NCBI GenBank assembly: GCA_018336195.1
Contig: JAGXQV010000138.1
Span: 1 to 58,299 of the forward strand
From: Sulfuricella sp.
GTDB taxonomy: Bacteria > Pseudomonadota > Gammaproteobacteria > Burkholderiales > Sulfuricellaceae
DNA: 58,299 bases
Direction of reading: 5' to 3'
The notes beneath the pieces are model-generated. The model was not told where the DNA came from and did not search any database. It saw nothing but the letters and a program-made list of their open reading frames with translations. Each line of letters starts with the position of its first letter. Position 1 is the first letter of the stretch. The position numbers and the translations under genes are program-made. This document shows, in pieces, positions 37,125 to 46,818 of this stretch.

Positions 37125-38621
37125 TCAGGGCACGGCGTAGATTTCCAGGGTTCGTGCCGCGCTCGCGCTTTCACTGGGGGCAAACCCATAGCCGGCATAT
37201 ACCTTGGCGCCGACAAAGGCACTGACATCCAGGTTTTGCAAAGTGGGAATCTCGATTTTTGTCAGTGGCCCTTGCCCGGAATAGGGCATCGGCACGCTGC
37301 TGACGAACCAGCCGAAAACAGTCAGGTAGATATCCCCGAAACCCGGCACGCTGGCCCATACCAGGGGAAAGCCAGACCTCCCCAAGTCGATGGCAGCCGG
37401 ATTGATAACCGCCGTCAGGGTAAGGTTTTGCGCCGTCCCCGAAGTCCTGGCGGTGGCGATGGGATTGGCGGTGCTGACAGCCGTCAGCACCAGGGGATTA
37501 TCGGCATCCTTTTTGACCGGCGCCACTTCCGCGTATTTGTCGGTGGTGTCGCCGCTGCCCAGTTGCCCCCCGCCGTTCGCCCCCCAGGCAAGGATGTCGC
37601 CCGCGTATTTACCGAGCACGGCAAACATCGGCCCGGAGGCCAGCGATTCAATATCCGCCAATCCCTGGGCTTGCACCGGGTAATGCCGTTGGGTCTTGGT
37701 CTTGTCGAGCAACTGGCCCGAACTGTTGTCGCCCCACGCCCACACGCTGAGGTCGCTACGTCGCGCCATCGACCAGGTCGACGCGACGGCGATGCTCCGC
37801 ACGTTGGCGATATCCACCACTTGGGCCGGCACTTGGCGGGCGGTGGTGGTGTCGTCGCCGAGCTGGCCCATGTCGTTGCCGCCCCACGCCCAGACCTTGC
37901 CGTCGTTTTGCAGGGCAAGCACGTGGTCACGTGCCGCCAACTCGGTAATGACGACGTCGGTCGGCAGGGAAACCCGCTGCGGCACAACGCTGTCGGTGGT
38001 GTTACCCACCCCGAGTTGACCGCTGGCGTTGGCGCCCCACGCCCAGACCGAGCCGTCCTTCTTGAGCGCCAGGGAAAAATTGGTTCCGGTGGCGACTTTC
38101 TGGACGTTGTCCAGGCTGCTCACCTGAGTCAGGGTGGTGAAGTATTGACTGCCACTCCCTGCGGCTTGACCGAGTTGGCCGGAGGCATTGGAACCCCACC
38201 CCCACACGCTGCCGTCGCTTTTTGCCGCCAGGCAAAAATCCCTACCCGCGGCAATGTCCACGACACCCTTGAGAAGAGCGACTCGCACCGGGGTATCACG
38301 GGTAGCGGTAGTGGTATCGCCGAGTTGGCCGAGGTCGTTTCTTCCCCACGCCCACACGTAACCGTTGGAATCCAGCGCCAGGCTGAACCCGTCACCGGCG
38401 GCGACGCTGATCACGTTGGTCAGGCCGAAGACCTCCACGGCATAGACGGCGTTATCCGTGGTGCCGTTTCCCAACTGGCCGCTACTGTTGTCGCCCCAGG
38501 CCAGCACCTTGCCGCCGTTCCCCGCATACACCGCTAGGGCATGGGAGGTTCCGCCCGCCAACAGCCCAGCCTGGGTCGGCAAGGACAAGACAAGCAATAA
38601 CACCAGGAGCAAGCGCATCAC
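37125..38621 (-). CDS. Secreted RCC1-repeat (beta-propeller) protein
   Basis: A 498-residue protein with a signal peptide (MMRLLLVLLLVLSLPTQAG). Seven RCC1-type repeats can be counted by the motif WGxNxxGQLG (WGDNSSGQLG, WGRNDLGQLG, WGSNASGQLG, WGANASGQLG, WGGNDMGQLG, WGDNSSGQLL, WGANGGGQLG), enough for one seven-bladed propeller. The C-terminal about 130 residues are a separate beta-rich domain. A binding role outside the cytoplasm is likely; the partner is unknown. It follows a CZB chemoreceptor on the same strand after 103 bases and converges on slmA, 14 bases away. Confidence 0.85.
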   Translation of the reverse strand: MMRLLLVLLLVLSLPTQAGLLAGGTSHALAVYAGNGGKVLAWGDNSSGQLGNGTTDNAVYAVEVFGLTNVISVAAGDGFSLALDSNGYVWAWGRNDLGQLGDTTTATRDTPVRVALLKGVVDIAAGRDFCLAAKSDGSVWGWGSNASGQLGQAAGSGSQYFTTLTQVSSLDNVQKVATGTNFSLALKKDGSVWAWGANASGQLGVGNTTDSVVPQRVSLPTDVVITELAARDHVLALQNDGKVWAWGGNDMGQLGDDTTTARQVPAQVVDIANVRSIAVASTWSMARRSDLSVWAWGDNSSGQLLDKTKTQRHYPVQAQGLADIESLASGPMFAVLGKYAGDILAWGANGGGQLGSGDTTDKYAEVAPVKKDADNPLVLTAVSTANPIATARTSGTAQNLTLTAVINPAAIDLGRSGFPLVWASVPGFGDIYLTVFGWFVSSVPMPYSGQGPLTKIEIPTLQNLDVSAFVGAKVYAGYGFAPSESASAARTLEIYAVP

Positions 38622-38724
38622 GAAAAACCCTCCCGACAGTCGGCAACAACCGTAAGTTTATACCGGCTAAGCACGGCGGGGAACAAGCCGGGGAACCCGG
38701 CCGGTTTCGGCAAGCGAGGGGAAA

Positions 38725-39861
38725 TCAGACTCCGGCGGAAGGCGTCTGACAAAGAATGGCGGGATCGGTTTCACCGCTGCGGGCCATGCGCTCCAGGCAG
38801 GTGAGCACTTCTTCGCTGGCCTTTTCCATCTGTCCGATTGCGGCGTAGCCCTGTTCATATTCGCCGCCACGAAAGCCGCGGACCGCGTCCATGCCGCTGT
38901 CGTGAAACAGCTTGTGGGCTCCTTCCATTTCCCGGAATCCGGGCAATTTGGAAAAGCACGCCCGCCCTTCGCCTTCGTAATACCATTTGCCGAGGCGGCA
39001 ATGGGTATGGTCGGCAAAGTCGTTGACGTTCTTTTGCGACAGACACATGAAAATCCGGTAAACCTCGAATTTATATACCAAGTGGTCGATCTTGGTGACT
39101 TCGATAAAGCTGCGCAGGGCGCTGGCGGCGATCACGCCTTCCATGCGATGGGTGAGGTCGAACAGGTTTTCCATGCCGCGCGTGGCCGCGTCGCCGTCGC
39201 GGCTGAAGGATTCCGACTTGCCTGCCCAAGCTTCCATTTGCGCCCGCGCGGCACGGGTTTCGGTCTGGATGCTGCCGACCAGCGAGGAAATCTCCGCGGT
39301 GGCACGGGCGGTGCGCTCGGCAAGCTGGCGCACTTCGTCGGCCACCACCGCGAAGCCGCGCCCCTGTTCGCCGGCGCGCGCCGCTTCGATGGCGGCATTC
39401 AGAGCGAGCAGGTTGGTCTGGTTGGCGACGTCCTTGATGAGGTTGACGATACCGCCGATCTGGCTGGCGCGTTCATCGAGGGAATCGACGTTTTGCGCGG
39501 TGGATTTGGTTTCCTCGGTCATGACCCGTAGGTTTTCGGTGATCTTTTCCAGGGCGCCGCGATTGGTGGACGACACCTCGGACGCTCGCACGGCGTTTTC
39601 CTTGCCGGCCTGCAGGTTGCCGGCTATCGTCACCTGAGATTTCTGGATTTCCAGGAAGGAATCGCCGAACGACTGCATGGTCTGGTAGATGCGCGCGCAT
39701 TTCTCGATCTCATGGCGCATATCCGCAGTGCGGCCCTCGGCAATCGCGGCCTTGTCGGATTCGCGGGCCAGATCGGCCTGAAGGCGCTGATTTTCCCGGC
39801 TCAATTGATCCACTTGCTGTGCCAGTTGTTCCGCCCGGTTTTTGTGATGTGCGCCAAACAT
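38725..39861 (-). CDS. Cytoplasmic methyl-accepting chemotaxis protein with CZB zinc sensor domain
   Basis: 378 residues without a membrane segment or ligand-binding periplasmic domain. An N-terminal coiled coil (about residues 8-60) leads to a short MCP signalling domain with the CheA/CheW-contact hairpin ([20 protein letters not shown], about 153-172). A C-terminal CZB domain follows: His260 in KIDHLVYK, Cys288 in HCRLGKWY, and His316 and His320 in AHKLFH, the expected zinc-binding set. By analogy with TlpD and CZB diguanylate cyclases it could sense zinc or hypochlorite. The zinc-type ABC genes lie just upstream on the same strand. Confidence 0.92.
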   Translation of the reverse strand: MFGAHHKNRAEQLAQQVDQLSRENQRLQADLARESDKAAIAEGRTADMRHEIEKCARIYQTMQSFGDSFLEIQKSQVTIAGNLQAGKENAVRASEVSSTNRGALEKITENLRVMTEETKSTAQNVDSLDERASQIGGIVNLIKDVANQTNLLALNAAIEAARAGEQGRGFAVVADEVRQLAERTARATAEISSLVGSIQTETRAARAQMEAWAGKSESFSRDGDAATRGMENLFDLTHRMEGVIAASALRSFIEVTKIDHLVYKFEVYRIFMCLSQKNVNDFADHTHCRLGKWYYEGEGRACFSKLPGFREMEGAHKLFHDSGMDAVRGFRGGEYEQGYAAIGQMEKASEEVLTCLERMARSGETDPAILCQTPSAGV

Positions 39862-39905
39862 GGATTAAATTCCTCCAAATCAATCAAATAACTATTACAG
39901 GTGGA

Positions 39906-40661
39906 TCATGGGGCCGAAGCATACGCCAGCACCCCCACCCCGAGCAAGGCTAATATCCAGACGATCAGCGCTCCGGCGGGCAAATCGAACAACGCCGAGA
40001 CCGTCAATCCCACGGCGTAGCTTGCCGCCCCCAGCGCGTACCCGGCGAACAGCCGGCGTTTGCCGACCAGACGGCGGGTGGCGATGGCCGGAATAACCAG
40101 GGTGGCGAAGACCAGATACAGCCCCACCAGTTGCACCGAAACCGTCACGGCCACCGCGAACAGCGCGTAAAAACCCATCCGTCCGAGCTTTTCGCCCAGA
40201 CCGGACCAGGCGCCAATCAGCGCGCCGTAAATCAGCGCGTCGAAAGGCAGGCGAGACGGCGAAACCCACAGGATCTGCCCGGCCAGCAGATCCTGCAAGT
40301 GTTCGCCGCCGTGCGGGTTGCCGGAGACCAGCAGCACCGCGCCGGAAGCCGCCAACACGAACAGCACGCCGATCACCGCTTCCTGGATGTCGGACCAGCG
40401 TTTTTCCGTCCAGGTGAGCAGCAGCGCGCCGCACAGCGCCGCCCCCAACGCCAGCGCCTGCATCGCCCAGCCTTGCGGCTCCCAACCGAACAGGTGGGCG
40501 GCCAGCACGCCCAGCGCGGCGATTTGCGCCACCGCCAGGTCGATGAACACGATGCCGCGCTGCAATACCTGAAACCCCAGGGGAACGTGGGTGGCGGTCA
40601 CCAGCAGCCCCGCCGCAAAAGCAGGGGCGATGATGGAGAAGTCGAGAGCGGCGAGGTTCAT
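39906..40661 (-). CDS. znuB: Zinc/manganese-type ABC transporter permease (ZnuB-like)
   Basis: A 251-residue ABC-3 family inner-membrane permease with about eight hydrophobic helices, starting MNLAALDFSIIAPAFAAGLL. GIVFIDLAVAQIAALGVLAA and the VFATLVIPAIATRRL region (the probable coupling segment to the ATPase) match the family. It overlaps the binding-protein gene by four bases. The matching ATP-binding subunit is not in this cluster. The metal is inferred from the family; manganese or iron cannot be excluded. Confidence 0.88.
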   Translation of the reverse strand: MNLAALDFSIIAPAFAAGLLVTATHVPLGFQVLQRGIVFIDLAVAQIAALGVLAAHLFGWEPQGWAMQALALGAALCGALLLTWTEKRWSDIQEAVIGVLFVLAASGAVLLVSGNPHGGEHLQDLLAGQILWVSPSRLPFDALIYGALIGAWSGLGEKLGRMGFYALFAVAVTVSVQLVGLYLVFATLVIPAIATRRLVGKRRLFAGYALGAASYAVGLTVSALFDLPAGALIVWILALLGVGVLAYASAP

Positions 40662-41572
40662 GGCTTGCCTGCTTGCAGAAGTTTATCGAGGGTATCGTCG
40701 AACAACCCGAACAAGTCCTTGGCCTTTTCCGAGCCGCCCACGCTATAGGGAAGCACCGCCACCGGAATTCTCAGGCGCTCGGCGAGCCACTGGGAAGCGC
40801 GTCCATCGTGGTAGGCGGCGCGCAGTACCATTTTGGCGGGCTGGCGTTCCAGGCGACCGGCCATTTCCGCCAGATAGGCGACGCTCGGTTCGATCCCCGG
40901 TTTGGGTTCCAGCACGGCAACCTGTTTCAACCCCAGCCAGTCTTCCAGATAAGGAAACCCCTTGTGCTGGACGACGATGGTCGCGCCTTTCAGCGGCGCG
41001 GCGGCTTGTTCCCAGCGCCGGATGGCGGCTTGCCAGCGCGCCGCGAAATCCTTGTGGCGCGCGGCGTAATAGGCCGCATTGGGTGGGTCGATTTCCCCCA
41101 GGCGCTGCGCCAGTGCCGTCGCCACCCTGGCGATATTGCGCGGATCGGTCTGGATGTGCGGGTTGCCGGCGGCATGGACATCGCCATCGGCACGATCCAG
41201 ACGGGCTGGAATCTCCAGCAAGCGCACGAATTGCGCCGCCTCGAAATAGCCGGGCTGACCGGGCAGGATCTTCGGGTTGCCGGATTGGCGCAGCAATATC
41301 GGCAACCAGCCGACTTCCAGTTCCGCACCGTTACAGACCATCAGTTCGGCATTGCGGGTGCGGGCGACCAGGCTGGGCTTGGCCTCCACCCGATGCGGGT
41401 CTTGCAAGGCATTGGTGGCGTCGTAAACGCTCACCTTGTCGCCGCCCAGTTCGCGGGCCAGTGCACCCCATTCCGGTTCGCAGGCAAAGACGTTGAGGGC
41501 AGCAGAGGCCGGCAGTGCCAGCGCAGCCAGCAACACGCCGGCCAGCCGGATAAGTGATTTGGCGAAAGTCAT
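40658..41572 (-). CDS. znuA: Zinc-type ABC transporter substrate-binding protein (ZnuA-like)
   Basis: A 304-residue periplasmic cluster A-I binding protein with a signal peptide (cleavage near ALPASA, residue 24). Metal-ligand positions are visible: His60 in DPHRVEA, His139 in GNPHIQTDPRN and His203 in VVQHKGFPYLEDW. The His-rich loop typical of ZnuA is absent, being replaced by DRADGDVHAAGNPH. It sits between the outer-membrane protein and the permease gene and overlaps the latter. Zinc is the likely cargo. Confidence 0.88.
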   Translation of the reverse strand: MTFAKSLIRLAGVLLAALALPASAALNVFACEPEWGALARELGGDKVSVYDATNALQDPHRVEAKPSLVARTRNAELMVCNGAELEVGWLPILLRQSGNPKILPGQPGYFEAAQFVRLLEIPARLDRADGDVHAAGNPHIQTDPRNIARVATALAQRLGEIDPPNAAYYAARHKDFAARWQAAIRRWEQAAAPLKGATIVVQHKGFPYLEDWLGLKQVAVLEPKPGIEPSVAYLAEMAGRLERQPAKMVLRAAYHDGRASQWLAERLRIPVAVLPYSVGGSEKAKDLFGLFDDTLDKLLQAGKP

Positions 41573-41584
41573 GAGGTTTTCTCC

Positions 41585-42961
41585 TTAGAACTTGTGGGCG
41601 CCGTGCGCGCCCAGGCTCATTTGATATTGCAGGAACAACTGGCGATCGGTCGCTTCGGGACGCGACATGTCTTGGGCAAGCTGGACGCGGAAACGCGAGA
41701 ATTCGCTGGGACTGTAATCGACCATCAGGGTATTTTTCGATGGATTGAATGCCTCCCGAGCGAGCGCCGCGGCATTGCCGGCATAATCCAGCGTACCGCC
41801 GTTCAACTGGTCGCGGCGCAGGCCGACGCGCCAGCGCGGCATGAACTGGTAAATCCCCTGCAAATACCATCCCGACTGTAGCGCCGAATAGCGGTCGGTA
41901 TTGGCGAGTGCGGCGCTGTCGTAGGTCAGGTGACCGTCTTCCTTGCGGCGGAAATATTCGCCCTGCAATTTGAAGTTGGTATGCACCGGATTGCCGTTGG
42001 GCGCCCACTTCCACACGAAATCGGCGATGGCGAGCTGGCTCTCGCCGCTGAAGGTATTGCCGACCGTATTGCCGAAATTGTCGGTGGTCTCGAACGTCCG
42101 CCCTTGCGGCGAGGTGCGCAAATAGGAAAGCCCCGCGCGCCAGGCATGACTGGTTCCCACGTCGCCGCCCGAATGGGCGAACAGGGTGGAGGCGCCCGTG
42201 CCGTTCTTGGCGCGGTTGCTGGCCGGGAAATTGCGCCCGCGCCCAATTTCCGCACCCAATTCGATAAAGGTATCGCTCGGCGCCAGCCATTTGACCTGCA
42301 CTCCCTCGTCCTTTAACTGGCCGCCGAAAAACGCCTGGTAAGCCAGCGGCGCATCGACGAAATCCCAGGTATGGCTGTGCTGCTCGTTGAGATAGCCGAC
42401 CCCTGATAAATAGCGACCGCCCTTGAGGGTAAAGCCGTGGCCCAGCCCCAACGACTGGACGAAGGCTTCCTCGACCGCCACGGTATTTTCCGGCGTCATG
42501 GCGAGGGTAAGCTGGCCGCGTAGGTAAGGGTCGATATTGGCCGCGACCGCCAATTCGGATTCTCCGAGATTGAAGCCGCGCGCGCCCGGCCCGATTTCCC
42601 CGCCGCTCGGCAGAAAGCCGGCGATGCGGTAATTGGCCGGGTCTTGCGAGAGATTGGCGTAAGTGCCGGTGAGGATCAACGATACTTCGGGGTTGAAGGC
42701 GGCGGCACCAACAGGCGCGCTGGGCTGCGGTGCGGCGGACTGCGCGGTCTTTTGGGCTGGGGCGGAAGACTTGGCCGCGCTGGCCTCGGCGATTTCCAGA
42801 CGCTTTTCCAGCGCCTCGATGCGCGCCTCGTAGCCTTCCTTCATTTGTTTGATCTGGTCGCGGATTTGCGCCAGTTCGTTGTTATCGACAGCGCTCGCGG
42901 AAAACGGCGCGACCGCGGCAAGCGTGATGCTCGCCGCAAGAATGTTGCGGGTAAAAGACAT
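41585..42961 (-). CDS. Outer-membrane beta-barrel protein linked to metal uptake
   Basis: 458 residues from the ATG at 42961, which has GAGGAAC upstream. A signal peptide ends near SASAVD (about residue 25). A coiled-coil segment (LAQIRDQIKQMKEGYEARIE) and an Ala/Pro-rich linker follow, and then a porin-like barrel from about residue 90 (for example NPEVSLILTGTYANLSQ) ending in aromatic KF. There is no TonB box or plug domain, so it is a trimeric or passive channel type rather than a TonB receptor. Its place directly upstream of the ZnuA-like gene suggests outer-membrane metal passage. Confidence 0.8.
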   Translation of the reverse strand: MSFTRNILAASITLAAVAPFSASAVDNNELAQIRDQIKQMKEGYEARIEALEKRLEIAEASAAKSSAPAQKTAQSAAPQPSAPVGAAAFNPEVSLILTGTYANLSQDPANYRIAGFLPSGGEIGPGARGFNLGESELAVAANIDPYLRGQLTLAMTPENTVAVEEAFVQSLGLGHGFTLKGGRYLSGVGYLNEQHSHTWDFVDAPLAYQAFFGGQLKDEGVQVKWLAPSDTFIELGAEIGRGRNFPASNRAKNGTGASTLFAHSGGDVGTSHAWRAGLSYLRTSPQGRTFETTDNFGNTVGNTFSGESQLAIADFVWKWAPNGNPVHTNFKLQGEYFRRKEDGHLTYDSAALANTDRYSALQSGWYLQGIYQFMPRWRVGLRRDQLNGGTLDYAGNAAALAREAFNPSKNTLMVDYSPSEFSRFRVQLAQDMSRPEATDRQLFLQYQMSLGAHGAHKF

Positions 42962-43035
42962 GGGCTGTTCCTCGTCGAAATACAGTGACGGCAAACCGAT
43001 GCAAAGCGGGTTGCCGAACTAATTCAGGGGCGGAT

Positions 43036-43353
43036 TCAAACGAGGAAGGGCGGTGCGCGGGAAAGATAGAAGCGACGGGTTGCCGAAAAGAATCCAAGGA
43101 ACAGGATGATGGCCAGCGCTGCCCGGCTTTCCGGCGCGCTGAATTGCAATGGCATGGATGCCGCGGCACTGCCGACGCCGGCGTAAACCACGCATTTGTC
43201 GCAAGCCGGCGAATGCGGCAGATGCTTTTCCTGCTCGGCCGGGCCGGAAAAGCTTTCACCCAGGTGCGACAAGGCGTGCAACGCCACGCCCTGCTGGGTA
43301 AACAGCAAGGAAATGGCCAGCAACAGGAAAAATATCAGGCGCGATCTCACCAA
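43036..43353 (-). CDS. Small His/Cys membrane protein (DUF2946-like)
   Basis: A 105-residue protein with an N-terminal hydrophobic signal or anchor (LIFFLLLAISLLFTQQGVAL) and a second hydrophobic stretch near residues 79-95. Between them are His26, His30, His44, His47 and a CDKC pair (Cys51, Cys54), a pattern expected for metal binding. The start is TTG at 43353 or the adjacent GTG at 43350, without a good ribosome-binding site. It heads the metal-uptake cluster. It resembles small DUF2946-type proteins found near metal genes; this match is from memory. Confidence 0.65.
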   Translation of the reverse strand: MVRSRLIFFLLLAISLLFTQQGVALHALSHLGESFSGPAEQEKHLPHSPACDKCVVYAGVGSAAASMPLQFSAPESRAALAIILFLGFFSATRRFYLSRAPPFLV

Positions 43354-43496
43354 CTAATAGTCGGCCAGACATGCACATCGTGTCAAGCGACACGGGGGCA
43401 TGGCGTCGTTTGGAAAATGCGCTTTTCGTTCGAGAATATCACTGTTTCATTGTAAGATGCATCGCCAACTCGGCATCAGCTAGACGCCTGACACAA

Positions 43497-45863
43497 ATGA
43501 CAAAACTCAACTCCAAGCTCATCGCCACCAGCGGTTTCAGCATTGCCGTCGCGCTGATGTTCGCCCTCACCGTGATCGGCATTTCTCGGATGATCATCAT
43601 CAAGGGCGAGTTGGAATCCATCGTGCGCGAACACAACGTCCACAGCGACCTGATCGCGACGATGCGCGCCATCGGTCATGAGCGGGTGGTAAGCCTGTAC
43701 GCCGTCATTTCTCTGGAAAACCCGTTCGAAAAGGACGCGGCTTACATGCGCTACCGCGAACTGGCTGGAGAATTCATCAAGGCGCGCCAACAACTCGAAA
43801 AACATCACCTGACGCCCGTGGAAATCCACGCCCTGCGCGAATCCATGAGTATCGTCGGCACGGTTGCGCAACTTCAGGACGAAGTGGCCGAACTGGCGAT
43901 CAAGGGAAATACCGCCGCCGCTTACCGGATTCTTCAGCAGCGGGTGATACCCCTACAGGCCAAGGTGTTCGGCCGCTATTCGGCGTTGCTGGACGCGCAG
44001 CGCGATTCCGGGGAGAAAGCCCTGGCCGAGGCGGAACACATTTCCCGTTTCGCCGGCAATTTCATGATCAGCAGCGGGGTGGGCGCCATCATGGTGATGA
44101 TCGGCATCGCCGTCTTCGTCATCCGCCGCACCACGGAAGCCGAAGAAGCGTTGTTCCAGGAGAAGGAACTGGCCCAGGTCACCCTCCACTCCATCGGCGA
44201 CGCGGTGATTACCACCAACGCCAGGGGCGAAATCAATTTTATCAACAACGCGGCGGAACGCTTCACCGGCTGGAGCGACCGGGATGCGCGCGGTCGCCCG
44301 TTGCGCGAAGTATTTCGCTTGGTCGACGAGGAAACCCGCCAGTCCCTCGAATATCTCGCCAGCCACGCCCTGCCGGACGGCGATGCGGTCGGCCTGAAGA
44401 GCCATTCACTGCTGGTGCGTCGCGACGGCCAGGAGTTCGCGGTGGAAGACCTGGTATCGCCGATATTCAACCGGGAAGGAGAGGTGATTGGCGCGGTGGT
44501 GGTGTTCCACGATGTTACCCAGTCGCGCCAGATGGCGCGCCAGATGTCGTGGCAAGCCACTCACGACGCACTGACCGGACTGGTCAACCGGCGCGAATTC
44601 GAGCGCCTGCTGCACGAGTTGATCGTCAGCGCCAGGGAGGAAAACAAGCACCACGCGGTGCTCTACATGGATCTCGACCAGTTCAAGGTGGTCAACGATA
44701 CCTGCGGCCACATGGCGGGAGATGAACTGCTGCGGCAACTGGTGACGGTGCTGGCGGCGCGCTGCCGCGAATCCGACATGATCGCCCGCCTGGGCGGCGA
44801 CGAATTCGGCATGCTGCTGGCCGGGTGCCCGCTCGATCAGGCGGTACGCCTGGCCAACGAAGTGCGCGAGGCAGTGCAGGGTTTCCGCTTCATGTGGCAG
44901 GACAAGTCGTTCGAGGTCGGCATCAGCATCGGCCTGGTGGCGGTGACCGCCGAGAGCGGCAACCTCGCCGCCGTCCTGAGCAACGCCGATGCCGCCTGCT
45001 ACGCCGCCAAGGATCACGGCCGCAACCGGGTCCACGTGTATCTCGAAGACGACCGCGAATTGGCGCGCCGTCACGGCGAAATGCAATGGATCTCGCGCAT
45101 CGCCAAGGCCTTCGAGGAGCAGCGCTTCCGCCTGTATTTCCAGGAGATTGCCCCGGTGGTCGCGTCGCATCGCGAGATGCGCCATTTCGAGGTGTTGCTG
45201 CGCATGCTCGACGAACAGGGCGAGGTGATTCCTCCCGGCGTTTTCATTCCCGCAGCCGAGCGCTACAACCTGATGCCTACCGTCGATCGCTGGGTGATCC
45301 GCACCCTGTTTGCCGCGCGTAGCGAAGAATGGCGGCGCCTGTGGGACGACTGCCGGGAAAACGGGTTCCCGTTCCCGGCCCTGTGCTCGATCAATCTCTC
45401 CGCCACCACCCTCAACGACGAAATGTTCCCGGCTTTCCTCAAGGAGCAGATCAAACGCCATCGCGTCCCGCCCCAGGCGCTATGCTTCGAAATCACCGAA
45501 ACCTCGGCAATCGCCAATCTCAACAAGGCTTCCCAGTTCATGCACGAACTGTCCCGGCTCGGCTGCCGCTTTGCCCTCGACGATTTCGGCAGCGGCATGT
45601 CGTCTTTCGCCTATCTCAAGGATTTGCCGGTGCATTACCTGAAAATCGACGGCGCCTTCGTGCGCGACATGGAGCGCAACGCGGTCAATCACGCCATGGT
45701 CGAGGCGATTGCCCGCATCGCCCACGTCATGGGCATCGAAACCGTCGCCGAGTTTGTCGAGGACCGTTCCCTGCTAAGCAAGCTGGAAGCCCTGGGGGTC
45801 GATTACGCGCAGGGTTACGGCATCCATCGTCCCGAGCCATTCGAGAATCTGGCCCATCTTTAG
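43497..45863 (+). CDS. Membrane PAS-GGDEF-EAL cyclic-di-GMP protein
   Basis: 788 residues from the ATG at 43497. TM1 is at about 9-31, an all-helical periplasmic domain at about 35-185, and TM2 at about 190-210. A PAS domain follows (LHSIGDAVITTNARGEINFI, about 225-340). GGDEF then has an intact RLGGDEFGML near residue 433, and EAL reads FEVLLRM near 564, with DDFGSG near 695 and YLKIDGAFV just after. The alanine-to-valine change in EAL is common and leaves the catalytic glutamate. It could make and break c-di-GMP in response to a periplasmic signal. It converges on xerC with three bases between the stops. Confidence 0.93.
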   Translation: MTKLNSKLIATSGFSIAVALMFALTVIGISRMIIIKGELESIVREHNVHSDLIATMRAIGHERVVSLYAVISLENPFEKDAAYMRYRELAGEFIKARQQLEKHHLTPVEIHALRESMSIVGTVAQLQDEVAELAIKGNTAAAYRILQQRVIPLQAKVFGRYSALLDAQRDSGEKALAEAEHISRFAGNFMISSGVGAIMVMIGIAVFVIRRTTEAEEALFQEKELAQVTLHSIGDAVITTNARGEINFINNAAERFTGWSDRDARGRPLREVFRLVDEETRQSLEYLASHALPDGDAVGLKSHSLLVRRDGQEFAVEDLVSPIFNREGEVIGAVVVFHDVTQSRQMARQMSWQATHDALTGLVNRREFERLLHELIVSAREENKHHAVLYMDLDQFKVVNDTCGHMAGDELLRQLVTVLAARCRESDMIARLGGDEFGMLLAGCPLDQAVRLANEVREAVQGFRFMWQDKSFEVGISIGLVAVTAESGNLAAVLSNADAACYAAKDHGRNRVHVYLEDDRELARRHGEMQWISRIAKAFEEQRFRLYFQEIAPVVASHREMRHFEVLLRMLDEQGEVIPPGVFIPAAERYNLMPTVDRWVIRTLFAARSEEWRRLWDDCRENGFPFPALCSINLSATTLNDEMFPAFLKEQIKRHRVPPQALCFEITETSAIANLNKASQFMHELSRLGCRFALDDFGSGMSSFAYLKDLPVHYLKIDGAFVRDMERNAVNHAMVEAIARIAHVMGIETVAEFVEDRSLLSKLEALGVDYAQGYGIHRPEPFENLAHL

Positions 45864-45866
45864 GGC

Positions 45867-46817
45867 TTATTCATCTTTACCCGATTCCTGCGGCGCACTT
45901 TCTGCGGGAGCATTCCTCTTCCTGGCGCGCGGATGGGCCTTGTCGTACACCTCGGCAAGACGTTGGAAGTCCAGGTGGGTGTAAATCTGGGTGGTGGAGA
46001 TATTGGCGTGGCCGAGCATTTCCTGTACCGCGCGCAGGTCGCCCGAGGATTGCAGGACATGACTGGCGAAGGAGTGGCGCAGCATGTGGGGATGGACATG
46101 CGCGGTGATGCCGAGCTTCTTCGCCCACCCTTCGATACGGTACTGGATGGCGCGCGGGGTAAGACGCTGCCCGTTCTTGCCGACGAACAGGGCGGGTTCG
46201 CCGGGCTTGGCGAGCAAGGCACGGAACTCAAGCCATTTTCGCAGTGCCGCCACGGCATGACTGCCCACCGGCACCTCGCGGCTTTTGTTGCCTTTGCCGG
46301 TAAGCCGCACGATGGCGGTTTGCAGGTCGAGTTGGTCGGGATGCCAGTCGAGCCGCACCAGTTCGGCGAGACGCAATCCCGATGAATAAAAGAGTTCGAG
46401 CATGGCCTTGTCGCGCGCCGCCAGGGCATCGTCGTCCTCCACTTCCATGAGATGGCAAGCTTCGTCCGTAGAAAGCGCCTGGGGTAGGTTTTTCGGCGAT
46501 TTCGGGGCGCGCAGGCCGATGCAGGGATTGTGCGCGAAACCGCGGCGCAAGGTCAGGTAATGGAAAAATCCGCGCCATGCGGAAAGCCTCCGCGCCAGCG
46601 ATTTTCCGCTTAATCCCCGCCCATGCAATTGAGCGACGAAGCGGCGGATATGATGGATTTGCAGATCCTGGAGCGGCGTGTCGCCGACTAAGCGGAAGAA
46701 TTCTTCGATGTCGCGCCGGTAGCTCTCGCCGGTAAGCGCCGCCCGCCGCCGCTCGGCACTGAGGTAGGTGAGGAAGTCCGCCAACAGATTTTCAGCGGAG
46801 GCTTCCGTTTCGTTCAT
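45867..46817 (-). CDS. xerC: Site-specific tyrosine recombinase XerC
   Basis: Resolves chromosome dimers at dif together with XerD. 316 residues with an N-terminal SAM-like core-binding domain and a catalytic domain: Arg149 (SSGLRLAEL), Lys175 (TGKGNKSR), His244 and Arg247 (HMLRHSFASH), His270 (LGHANISTT) and the nucleophile Tyr279 (QIYTHLDF). It follows DUF484 by one base, the usual order in proteobacteria, though dapF is not present. The C-terminus is charged and slightly longer than usual. Confidence 0.95.
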   Translation of the reverse strand: MNETEASAENLLADFLTYLSAERRRAALTGESYRRDIEEFFRLVGDTPLQDLQIHHIRRFVAQLHGRGLSGKSLARRLSAWRGFFHYLTLRRGFAHNPCIGLRAPKSPKNLPQALSTDEACHLMEVEDDDALAARDKAMLELFYSSGLRLAELVRLDWHPDQLDLQTAIVRLTGKGNKSREVPVGSHAVAALRKWLEFRALLAKPGEPALFVGKNGQRLTPRAIQYRIEGWAKKLGITAHVHPHMLRHSFASHVLQSSGDLRAVQEMLGHANISTTQIYTHLDFQRLAEVYDKAHPRARKRNAPAESAPQESGKDE

Positions 46818-46818
46818 C

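Noticed and set aside
43354..43500. Zur box upstream of the metal-uptake cluster
   Set aside because: No TGTTATA-like palindrome was found; weak partial matches were not convincing.
45180..45200. Loss of phosphodiesterase activity because EAL reads EVL
   Set aside because: The catalytic glutamate and the DDFGSG and KID motifs are kept, and Ala-to-Val at this position is common in active enzymes.
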